From the NCBI GenBank assembly GCA_019914945.1, contig CM034100.1:881209-945208 (forward strand): a stretch of 64,000 nt of DNA, in the 5' to 3' direction. The notes under the pieces were generated by a model, which did no database searches, was not told the origin of the DNA, and worked only from the letters and a program-made list of their open reading frames with translations. The stretch comes from Typha latifolia (lineage: Eukaryota > Streptophyta > Magnoliopsida > Poales > Typhaceae). Within the stretch, counting starts at the first letter, position 1. Each line of letters begins with the position of its first letter. Below, piece after piece: positions 27,906 through 38,600 of the stretch. A program made the position numbers and the translations under genes.

Positions 27906-29688
27906 GAAATGTTTGCTATCTTTTGGGTAATGGCGAAGCCTACGCCATGAGTTGTTGATATGAAGTGGGAGGCGAGGAGGGAAAGAAGAGGAGACGAGAC
28001 GAGACTACGAGAGCGAGCTTTGAAGTGAAGTGGAGCCGTTTTATTGCGATCCGCAAGGCTATAAGATATTTTGATTTCGATCTAAAGCCCCGTCACCGGC
28101 TAATAGAAGAAGACAAGGTGCCCAAAGCCCTCGACAATGCTAGGCCAACGTAAGGAATCGATGGGCCTATTTACATGCACAAATACTACAAGCCCAAGGC
28201 CCAATCCGGCTATCAAAGTCCGTGGACGTCTCATTTGCAATAAAGATCAGGAGATACTGGACCACTTTGAAAGGAGAGTCAGACCAAACTATACAGCATA
28301 GCTCTGATTTTTCTTTTTCTTTTTTCTTTTTTTGTGTGTGTGTAGTATATTGGTATCTACTAGGAAAACACATCCTAGTATAATATAGGAAGAAGGGTAT
28401 CATGTCTTCTTTTTTCAAAAAAAGAAAAGGAAAAAGAAAAAAGAAAAGGAGGGGTTATCATGTCATCATTATTGTGATAGACCAATTCGAGGCTTATCCT
28501 GCTTTTAATCTGTCTTGTCGTATAGTTTATTCCATTAAATATCTCAGCCAACATCTCTCTCAAATATAATCTTTCTCATGGCTTGGCAGCATGAAGTTTG
28601 CCGAGTAAGTAACCCAAGAAGGCAATCTTCAAAGATGAATAAAATATTAGGCAATAGGGGCATGCAGAAAACGTAAGCAGTGACGCATTTGCAATAAAAA
28701 CTATACAGAAAGATAAATTGAGGAAGGAATCACAAGGGCATCGTGATGTGTTCCTGTGTCCAAAGTCAATTTGCAGCCAGCCAACCAGATAGAACCTAGG
28801 ACAGCTATCCTTAAACATCCAGAAGATTTTTTTTTTTTTTTTTTTTGTTGCTCCTTCCACCAAAAATATTGGGTCGCATCGTTATAGAATAGTCAAGCTA
28901 ATATATCTTGAAATAGGGAAGAAAACAAGATAGGTACCCCAGATTATTTATTATAAATAGGTTCCTGATGTAGTTAGGTAAACAACATTAATTTGAAAAT
29001 AAAATAGACAGATGAGTAAAACTAGATTTTCAGGTAAGAGAAATGTCATAATTCTAGGACAGCTGTTGAGCAATGCATACATCCAAAAATATTCTTTTCT
29101 ACTTCCACCAAGTGAATGATACAAAAGAAGGAAAGGTAAAAAGCAAGGAGGAGTGCAAGTGAAATTCCATCAAACCAGTCACTTTCTCCTGATTCCAAGA
29201 ACGCAAACAGAAGAAAAGAAACATGCAACAGAAATACAATTGGGGAGTTCCATCAAGAATGGAATCTATTGGTGCTCCGTGATTCTGCAGTATAAGCAAA
29301 AAAAAAAATGGAGTACAATGTATAAGTCACATTAGACAAAAGCAAGGGCCCTTCATCTTGCTGGAACTCATTGAGATGAAATAAAGGAGCTGGAACAAGT
29401 CAGGGATGCTCTCAAGCATATATGGATAATGGATGGATCCCTATCGATCTCTCTCACTCTATATATATATATATCTTTCTGCCACCACAGCTGTTTTCTG
29501 CGTAGGAGTACCAATTTAAGACAAACAACAAGTAGTAGGATGGACCACCTCCTAGGCTTCCAAACTAATAGCCCCAAAAGAATTCATAACTGTGGCCCAT
29601 TGCCAAATTATGCTACCAGGTAAAAGAGTTCAACAACCACCCAGTAGTATACCTTTGCAGAGTACTATGTTAGATGAGCCTATTGGCG
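27906..29688. other. Intergenic, PPR promoter and AP2 3' region
   Basis: Head-to-tail spacing between the PPR start and the AP2 stop. It contains poly(A) and poly(T) runs (about 28416-28450 and 28827-28846) and a short (AT)n at about 29460-29472. The AP2 3' UTR should occupy the right end. No further gene was recognised. Confidence 0.55.
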
Positions 29689-32600
29689 TCAGCTCTTGAA
29701 GTAGTAATTTGACACAGACGACGGGTTAAAATGAAAGGGAGATGCGGAAGGGGGTGGCGGCGGCGGCGGCGGCGGAGCAAGAGCAGCTGTTACAGTGGTT
29801 GTAGAGAATCCTGATGATGCTGCGGAAGAGAACAGTGACAGCGGAGTAGGACCATGCATCTGCCACGCCCACCCAGGGAGAGCTTGTGTACCCACTTCAG
29901 GCCTCTTATCTCTGGCTCTTTCCTATATTTTCAGGTAAAACCCAATTAGAACCAGAGCCACAATACAGGATCAAACACGGCACAAACCAAGCAGAAAGCA
30001 TGAAACAAATAAGCAAAATTGAGTGACTGGACAAGATAATATTATTATGACAAAGGAGGCCTTTGAAAACTGATATAGACCGTGGACTAGAGATGGTTGA
30101 TCTGCCACGTTGGCCATAACTTTATCTTTCTCAAGTGTAGAAAGCACAAATTAAGATAATAACATATAAATAGGGAGAAAACAAATTAAATGTCTTAGGC
30201 TTCAGTTTACATGTTACAGTGGATCGATCAAGAGGGGAGGATTGTGTCGTCAACATATCAGCTGTTTATTTATCTATACTTATAGAAAGAATTGTTCAAA
30301 AAATGTCAAATGTCATCATCAGAAGTTCATAACATTAATCAAATGCACATACAAAGGAAAAAAAAAAAAACCTGATGTTATAAATGGAAAAAGACAAGCA
30401 GCTAAATGGTCAAACTTCAAAGGAGATGAGAAGTTGACTAACATTAAGATAACATCCTAAAAGTTGTTGGTTGTTCAATAATGCCAACTTTCTAGGTTGT
30501 TACTTTTAAGGGCAAACACTTAACACAGAAGTACAACAGGTTTGCTTAATTTACAAAATTCAATCTTCAAAAAATCAATGCAGTGACAAATAAGAAAATA
30601 TAAGACAAAACTGTCGGCGTACAAAGTAAGACATTAGGTCCTACAAAGTAAGAAACAAACAACAACAATAAAGATGGATGGAATATATGGCAGATATATA
30701 TTAGAGTACTCCAAGGGATCCTTGAAAATATTAAAAATACGATCACACAAGATATTTTCTAACTTAGCAGCCGACAAGGAGCAACTAGCTATACATCACC
30801 TCATTACTGGAAAAGAAGGCTGGATATTGCGCGGTCCACCCATGAGGCTGCTCAGGCAGCATAGTTAGGCAATGGGGCTGACTAGCTAGTTGAGAGGAAG
30901 ACTTTTCAACCTGTAATAGAAAACAAAGGCAAAGCCAATAAGCAACACTACCTTCCAAGTAACTTTCTGGTTTTAGACAAATATGTTGCAGCTCTTTACA
31001 TCAATCAATTATCAGACACTTGTTAGTGTTCATCATTCAACAAATAATGCTAGTGGCGGGACACATGAAACAGACTAAATTGGACAATTGTCGTAAATTC
31101 TCAATCAGTTAAGTACACCTCAAAAAGGAAAAGTAGTTGAGGCAGTGAGATAACAGTGCTGCTAAGGATAAAATCCAAATGAGAAAAATGTGAGTTCACA
31201 GCTGTGATAGCATAAAACAACTGACTCAGCCTGTTCATGGAAGGTGACGGGTACTCTTGTTAGGTCTCCTGTCTGTTTTCAATCTATAATTTTGAAAAGG
31301 AATACTTGATAAGCATGGGGACTCTTATCGAAGCAAGTCTGCTTGCCTTTGATTTCTTCATTTCAGAAGCGTCAGATGTTCGGTAGCAGAATTGAATCCC
31401 GACTGAGTTCTGATCCCTCTTTGGATTTTGAATGAGCGGTTGAGATATCCTCAAGTTCAGATCAACTTCATGACTTGTGGCTATGTCAAATAGGATAAAA
31501 ATTGATCAATAGATCTGTATTTCTCAAATAGATGGAGAATGACATTACTGTTGGGGTACAATACCTCCACCATCGGCAACAGTATGCAGCTCTTCTTCAT
31601 ATGTACAAGGCTCAAAATTTGTCACAGCCTCCCTCCCGTTACACTTTATAGCAGCCTTGTCATAAGCCCTGAGATTAAAAGAAAATTGGGAAAGAAAAAG
31701 AAGATTTGTGTTGGAACTCATTCCTGCTTAAGATAATGCAAAAATCAAGAGATTCAATAACAGCAATGATCATATCCATGCTTGGGCGGACCTTGCAGCT
31801 TCTATTTCGTTGTCGAATAGCCCAAGATATATGTACCTGCACCCAAGCATCGCATCTCATCGGTAAAGATTGGGTTTCTATATTCTTTTCCATTTCTTAA
31901 AGAACCAGGATGTTTATCATATCATAGATATTTAACATGTAGTCCAAGCATATATATAGTTCATGGTGAATTCACCAAGAAAGAAAACCATGGATTCCCA
32001 AAGAAAACCATGCTCATCAAATCCTATTGAGGAACTGAAAGAATAACAAGACAAAGAAGAAAGGCATGGAATCTTACTTCTTTCCAAGAAACTGGCCCAT
32101 CCGAGCTTCCCATCGACCGCACTTGTGAAGTGTCACCCCTCTATATCTTGAGCTTCCCCTTGAGAATCCAGTGCTTTGCCGGCGCAGGATATGCACAAAC
32201 TCTTCTTTCGATAGATTCTTCATCTGAAAGAGGAAAGTTAAGAGTTAAGCTATAGCTTCCTAATTGGCCCAATGAACAAATTATCTAAAAAGAATAAGTC
32301 GTATCTCCATTTCACCTGTTTCAAATCTTCATCATAGTCACTAAGGTTGAAATTGATATCAGCTTCAACACCCCGAAACTTAATTGCAGCTCGATCATAT
32401 GCTCTGCAGTCAGGATAATTATACCTATAATTTTCCCCAAACAGAAAGATATTTTGAGTTAAATGGTTTCCCCTTAAAGTAGAAAGATTCCAAACCTTGC
32501 AGCAGCATGAGCAGTGTCAAATCCTCCTATAATATCCCAGTCAATCAAACCACGCAAAAGAAAAGGTGGAGAGAAGTCAAGATGACATCAAACAAATAAT

Positions 32601-33299
32601 ATTAGCGACACCAGATAAGATCAAAGAGAAATGGGCATCGATTTCTTACCCAAATAGACTTGTTTCCCGCAGTCCCTGCATTACCCAACAACTAACTCAT
32701 CACTAAACTGAACAGGCAGAAAAGAAAAAAAAAAAACTATATCTATCCAATCCAATTAAGCACGAAACCAAAGGAAAGAAAGAAATTTACCAGATATGAG
32801 ATTCCCATCTTCCAGTTCTCCGGTAGAAGGTAACTCCTCGGTACTGTGAGCTCCGAGACCTCGGCCCCCTCCTACTCTTCTTCGCTTGCTGCGGGGGCTG
32901 CTGCTGCTGCTGTAGCGAGACCCTCGATGTCGAGAAACTGAGATCGACCCAATTCGACATCGAAGACGACGCATCCCCCGTCACCGGCGGCCGCGGCCCA
33001 TCCGAAACATCCAAGAGAGGAAACAACTGCCTCGTGACAACTCCAGACTGCGGCGACAAACTATTACCATCCTCCTCGCCCTCCTCTTCCACCTCGTTCT
33101 CTCCTTCGCCCGACACGGCCGAGCCCTTCAAGATATCGAAGCTCAACTCCACGGCGTGCCGGGTGGAGCTCGAATCCTCATCCGCCACCGCCCCGCTACC
33201 GGAGTCCTCGGCATTGAGAAGCGACGAGTCGGAGGTCCCGGATTCGCTGCCGCGGCGCTTCTTCTCCATCTTCTCACCGGCGTTGAGATCCAACATCAT
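29689..33299 (-). CDS. TOE3-like: TOE-type AP2 transcription factor (TOE3/RAP2-7/RSR1 group)
   Basis: Nuclear repressor of the miR172-controlled AP2 clade, which delays flowering and phase change in Arabidopsis and controls starch genes in rice (RSR1). Ten exons were rebuilt: 33299-32791, 32675-32650, 32526-32496, 32403-32316, 32223-32078, 31836-31792, 31668-31565, 31480-31347, 30910-30800 and 29922-29689, giving 475 residues. It starts MMLDLNAGE, a family signature. A basic stretch ([10 protein letters not shown], 140-149) precedes AP2 repeat 1 (about 151-208, broken by 26- and 31-base microexons) and repeat 2 (about 243-303). An EAR-like VDLNLRIS lies at 322-329. The miR172 site and a nine-proline run are in the last exon. 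Intron 8 appears to use a GC donor. An upstream frame extends 25 codons but has no ATG. The exact subgroup name is uncertain. Confidence 0.94.
29805..29825 (-). promoter_or_regulatory. miR172 target site in the AP2 coding sequence
   Basis: The minus strand of this 21-nt stretch encodes AASSGFS and has the GCAGCATCATCAGGATTCT core of euAP2 genes. Against remembered miR172a the first 19 miRNA bases pair, with one G:U wobble at base 7, and bases 20 and 21 do not pair. The usual site has T as its second base; here it is C. Repression by slicing or blocked translation is expected from the family. Confidence 0.93.
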
Positions 33300-33812
33300 A
33301 TATTTCCTTCTAAATCTATCAAAACCACTTCGCAATCCGATCCGAGGGTTTCCCACTCCTCGTTCTTCAACCACTCTTCTTGCTTAGGGCTTCGTTTATC
33401 AAGAAGAAGAGCCAAAGCAGGAAGAGGTAGAAGCAGGACAGAGCTGACTCGTTCTTACGAAACATTTGCCTCCACACTAGTCATCAATCTGATACAATCT
33501 CGTATATTCTATCAAATCTGACTACTTCTTCTTCCTCCCAATCCTCTCTCAGCTAACCATCGGAAGACACAAGACACAACCAAGATCAGATCCGATCAAG
33601 AACAAACAAACAAACAAAAAATATTAACAAAAGGCAAATAAAATGAGGGGGAGAAGTTGAAGAACCTTGGAGTAATCGAAGGATAAGCACAGAGCAGTAA
33701 AGAGTGCGGGAAACGAAGGCGGCGCCGCTGTTACTCACGGCGAATCGAAGTCGGCTCTGATAGGCGGAGGAGGAGATGAAATGGGACGTAAGGCATTTAG
33801 GAAAAGCGGGAG

Positions 33813-33820
33813 TATATATA
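33813..33820 (-). promoter_or_regulatory. TATA box of the AP2 gene
   Basis: On the minus strand TATATATA is followed by a CT- and C-rich stretch, about 515 bases upstream of the AP2 start codon. It predicts a start of transcription near 33780-33790. A CGCC|GTGAGT signal near 33738 could be the donor of a 5' UTR intron, so the leader may be spliced. Confidence 0.6.
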
Positions 33821-33829
33821 GCGAGAGAG

Positions 33830-35650
33830 GGGAAAGCTTCAGGAGTATAATAGATAAAAAGAACAACTGTAAAATATACGGCGTACTAAGGCTGACGACC
33901 GGCAAACGCCGGTATCCCGGTTTTGCCTCTTGTCGACAAAGGAATCCGATCCGTCCGGTTAGATCGGACGGATAGGAAGTTTCCGAAATCGATTTCACGG
34001 CGAACGAACAACTGAAGCTCGATCTCGAAACTCGTCATCCTATTGGTTGAACAGCTGAGGATGTGACAGATGGGTTGATGTGATATGACTTTCCCCAAAC
34101 GGGGTGATTCACGGGTGCGCGCTGGGCTCGCAGTCGCACGCACGTACGTACATGCGAAGAGTGTACTAAACTTTTACATCAACGTGGAAAAGCTTGTGAC
34201 TAATATTTAATTAAATACATTGGGATAATTACGTTCAGATCCTCTACATTCTTATTTTTACACATAGACCCCGAATTATTAAAAATATCTCTCACCATAG
34301 ATTAAAAAAAAAATTAAAAAAAGACTAAAATATCCCTTGAGAATGTAAGCGTATTTTAATAGACAAGGATAAACGTATTATATAACTGATAACGTATTAA
34401 TAAACATAATAAAAATCTAGCGGATGAGTTTTTGAGGTGTTTTAAGAAATTTATGTGTCACAAAAAATTAGGAAAGTATAATATGAAAAGGAGAATAAAT
34501 TTTAATGTTGACTTATTGTGGATCGAATCATATGAATAGCAACCTAATCTTATCATTAAAAGTTTCAGATCTTATATTGCATCTCAATCTCATTTAATAG
34601 TTCAATCTTTCTCTGAATGAGCTACCTAGCTTTTTATATTAAATTACTAACTAGTAGCTTTAATTTTAGGATTAGCATACCAATATATCTTATGTTCTAG
34701 AAGAAGTCTCTTATAAACGAAAGGACAAGAGATGCACACGTACTTGTCAGGGTTCTTAGTGTTGTCACACTTTAATTAATTAGCCAAAAGCCACAGTAAA
34801 TTACTTTTATTTTGTTTTAATTTATTATAATATTCCATTTAAATGTAATAGTCGACCAAACGTGATAACCCATCCTACTAACTTTAATGACATAAATAAA
34901 TAAATAAATAAACATATCATTATTGTTTTTATAATATTATTAAATTTTAAGCTGCAGGTGGTATCCAATCAGCCACAAAAAAATGTAACATTTTTTAAAA
35001 TATTTTAGATGCTATAATGTCCTCAAGTCACGTCATTCACGAAGTTAGAGAAACATATTATAGCACTTAATAAAACGCATAAGTACGATAATTTACGAAT
35101 ATTAAAGCATCTTGTCTTGTATATTAGGGGTGCAGCTCACCTTATTTGCCTCTCAAAGGGTTTAATAATTGAAAATAACTAAAGAATCCAAGTATATATA
35201 TTTATATATATGGTTAATTACTATATAAACCTATCACACTCGGCATAAATATTTTTATGTTTATTTTAGGTGCTTGGACACTTTCAAACGTAATATATGC
35301 GACAATGTCATTTTAGTATCCTATTCATCATAAAGTCTACATTAATGCCATATATACCATTTAGTCAACAAAATTAAGATAATGAAAGGAGCCAATAGTG
35401 TTTGGTTAAATTTCACTATCATCTCATCAACTTTTCGAGCATGAAATTTACCACTTTTTTTTTCATAATTTTAAGATTCCATATTTTTTCAAAGCTAAAA
35501 GTTTTATCGCAGTTAATTTGGCTTGATAAGCTTTATATTATATTAAATCTTGTGTCTTCTGTGATGAGAAAATCAAACCGATGGAACGTATCTTTCTTCT
35601 AATGCCCCCTATACTCTTAACGATGGTTGACAGCATTATTTTGAATATTG
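33830..35650. other. AP2 upstream region and AT-rich intergenic DNA
   Basis: A moderately GC-rich stretch to about 34150 lies upstream of the AP2 TATA box and includes ACGTACGT near 34142. Beyond it the DNA is strongly AT-rich with no recognised frame, RNA gene or repeat boundary. Confidence 0.5.
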
Positions 35651-35651
35651 G

Positions 35652-36115
35652 ATTCACAATAATAGTCATTTTCATTCTGACCCGACTAAAGAAATTTATG
35701 ACCTTATCCTTAAGAGTTCCTTATCTTTCTAGTAAGAGTGTGACAATAAACTCTTTAACTTGAAAACTCTCTCGCATAATAGCTTCCACTTAAAACTAGC
35801 TGGTCTACGACGAAAATGGGAGTCCTATTATTTTTCTCATTCTCATCCTTTTTTAATTTTTAAATTTGTAACTTCATAATAATAGTCATTTTCATTCTTA
35901 TCCGACCAAAGGAATTCCTGATCTCATCCCTAAGAGTTCCTTATCTTTATTATCCAATGATTTTTTCTAGTAAGAGTGTGGCAATAAACTCTTTAACTTT
36001 AAAGCTTTCTCACCTAATAGCTTCCACTTAAAACTTGCCGGTCTACGACGAAAATGGGAGTCATATTTTTTTTTCTCATTCTCCTCCCTCTGTAATCTTT
36101 AAATTTGTAACTTCA
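35652..36115. repeat. Tandem duplication of about 220 bp
   Basis: Copy A (about 35652-35871) and copy B (about 35872-36115) share long near-identical runs, for example AATAGTCATTTTCATTCT at 35661 and 35881, and CTACGACGAAAATGGGAGTC in each. Copy B has an 18-base insertion near 35958, and scattered substitutions show that the copies are not new. No coding role is seen. Confidence 0.85.
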
Positions 36116-38600
36116 TAAATTCTTCACCTTAATTTAATACCTGGGCCACTCTATTATTTCTGAAAGAAAAAAGGAATGAAAGGAACCAATAGGAATTTAA
36201 TACCTGGTACTCCTTTAATTTTTTTTATAATATATATATATATATATATATTGAACAGGATTTTTTTTTATATAAAAAAAAAATCATGATACATGCACCT
36301 AAAAGGACTCCATTTAATTATATAATTAAGAAGAATAAACTTCCTTAATAAGCTATATTAGGGAGTGCTCAAATCATCGGCAGGAAAACCTAGTTCTAAA
36401 ACAGTTGTCATTCATGACATCAGTCACCTAGTTTTGAATCAATTGCCACTCATCACCTCACTCTATTTTATAACTAAATGTGAACTTAAATCTCTAAAAA
36501 ATTAATTTGGTAAAATTTTTCTAGAACGGTTAATCTCCAATAATTGAGGAGAGTGGTCCTCGGATTCCAACTCAGGATCACCACGCCACGTCGCCAAGTT
36601 AACCGTAGCCATCCCAGGGGCAGATCGGTCCACACAAAAAAAAAAGGAGCGGTGGGGGTTGAAGAACGAGATCTCGACCGCCCATTCGAGGCCTACCACA
36701 AAATCGCCACGTGTAACAGACCACGTGGCATCTTTCCCCTTGCGGTAACCCTGTCTAACCTTAAACCGGCCTTTTCCCGTTATTCTCGTATTCTGCTCGG
36801 TTATGGCAAAAAAGGATCGCCCTACGATGCCGACCCCTCCTATCCACCGGCTATTCCCGGTTACTCTCGCCCAATGGGAGGACGCCACGCGAGACCTCTC
36901 CGAAAGTCGTGGACGGCGTTTTGTTTTTCCGGACATTTTTATCCTGTCTCCGTTAATACGGAATCAAAAGGTTAATTATAAATATTAGGATTAATTAACG
37001 TATCAAATAATAACGATAAGCCATATTTTTGGCTACTAATGAGAAGTCGACAAGGCATCGCATTTCGCACACCATAAAAAATAGTGATACACTTGCTGGG
37101 TTAAAGAGCACTGAGCACGAGATCATATAAAAACAAAGATATGACCAAAACGGAAAATATTAGATTAAAAACTATTAGTAATAAAGTATTAGGAGAGATA
37201 AGAAACTATTATTATATGAACTCAGTCGATCATGGCTACAGTTTTTCAAGCCTAGGAAAGCAACTTAATTTATAATATCAATAATTACACTTAGCTTCCT
37301 AAACTATTATAGTATTCTACAAATATCTCTTAAGTATAATTAACCGCGTTTAGATCGAATAAGCCGTCATTGTTGTCACATTATATATATACACATAGAG
37401 ATATTGCTTTTCCTTCAAGTTGGAGCACCCCTTGCCCCTTCCATAGTTGCTAAGGCCAAGGGCCCGCGTAGATTGCCTACAATCCAGATCGTAAGAATTT
37501 CCTTCAATCTTCAAGAAACTGCCATTTTTTTTTCCCAGCAGAAAAGAGTTTGTATTTTTTTTTTTAAATATAAATATATACGTTAAATTTTCATTTATGT
37601 AATAGCAACAAGTAAGTTTGAGGTAACGTCCAAGATTTATAGTGGAGAAAACGATAGGGCAGGACAGAGGGGTGGGTCCGCTAGTAGTACATATAAATAT
37701 GGGATTATTTTTTATCCTATCAATAAAAGATGCCACCTTTTCCTTTCCTTTCCTTTCCTTTCCTTTACTTTCTACTTTCTAGTGTCATGTGACATGGTAC
37801 TTTTCTCATCGCCTGCATGAATTAAACGTTAGTGCCGACACACTCAGCTGCAAGGCCACATACAATTAAAAAATATATATTAAGGGGCCCCCCACTTCCC
37901 TTCTCTCTTTTTTTGTTTTGGTTTTTCTATCTAATTCGCACATCAAATCAAAGGAAGGGGATGGGGGTGTTGGGTTGATCAAGATCAAGATCAAGCCCAG
38001 CTATGACAGCAATAAACAGGGTGAATATTATTAATATATTATACTATATGGTTGTCCCTGAAATGAAATGAAGATAAAAGAAAGGGTGGGATACATTGAT
38101 GCCTCCTGTCTAATGGAGCCCAATTGGCATTTGTTTTAAGGATTTGTGTGCTGTTAAGATAAGACGTGAGGAGTAATCTAAGAGGAGCTTAGGGTGGTGT
38201 GTCTCGTCTCTCTTAGAGGCCACGCATAGAATGTGTTTGTTTAATTGTCTATTTGACTCGTTTTTTAAAGGTATTAGTTGGGGGCTTTTCGTCCTTGTCA
38301 CAGGAGGAGGAGGAGGGGGGGGAGGTTAGATAGATGGGCTCAAACGTTGGACCAGGAGTAGGAAGATTGGTGCAGAGAGAAAGAGAAATGTTACCAACAA
38401 GACCCTCTTCTTTTTTAAAATTATTATTATTTTTGGTTGGAATCATGTGGAGTTTGTTTTAGGATTAGGAGGGGGGAGGGGGGGTTTCAAGGGGACCACG
38501 TTGTTATATTATAATAAAGTTTATTTTAGGGGGATTTTGTTGGGAAATGAGGGTTACTTTTGGCGGGTGTATTATGTATGAATGATGGATGCATCGTCGG
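36116..38600. other. Intergenic DNA with a GC-richer island
   Basis: A (TA)n tract lies at about 36230-36251. From about 36540 to 36960 base composition is richer in GC and open frames appear on both strands, but none shows a conserved domain. The stretch looks like an orphan promoter with a G-box pair. A (CCTTT)n array lies at about 37738-37767. No gene was recognised downstream on either strand. Confidence 0.5.
36707..36728. promoter_or_regulatory. Pair of G-boxes 14 bp apart
   Basis: Two palindromic CACGTG cores, at 36708-36713 and 36722-36727, sit in the contexts CCACGTGT and CCACGTGG. Closely paired G-boxes or ABREs are typical binding sites for plant bZIP and bHLH factors. The nearest rebuilt starts are more than 3 kb away, so the target gene is unknown. 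Confidence 0.55.

Noticed and set aside
36502..36975. Open frames of about 143 codons on both strands
   Set aside because: Mirror frames in GC-richer DNA, no conserved motif, no splice or family support.
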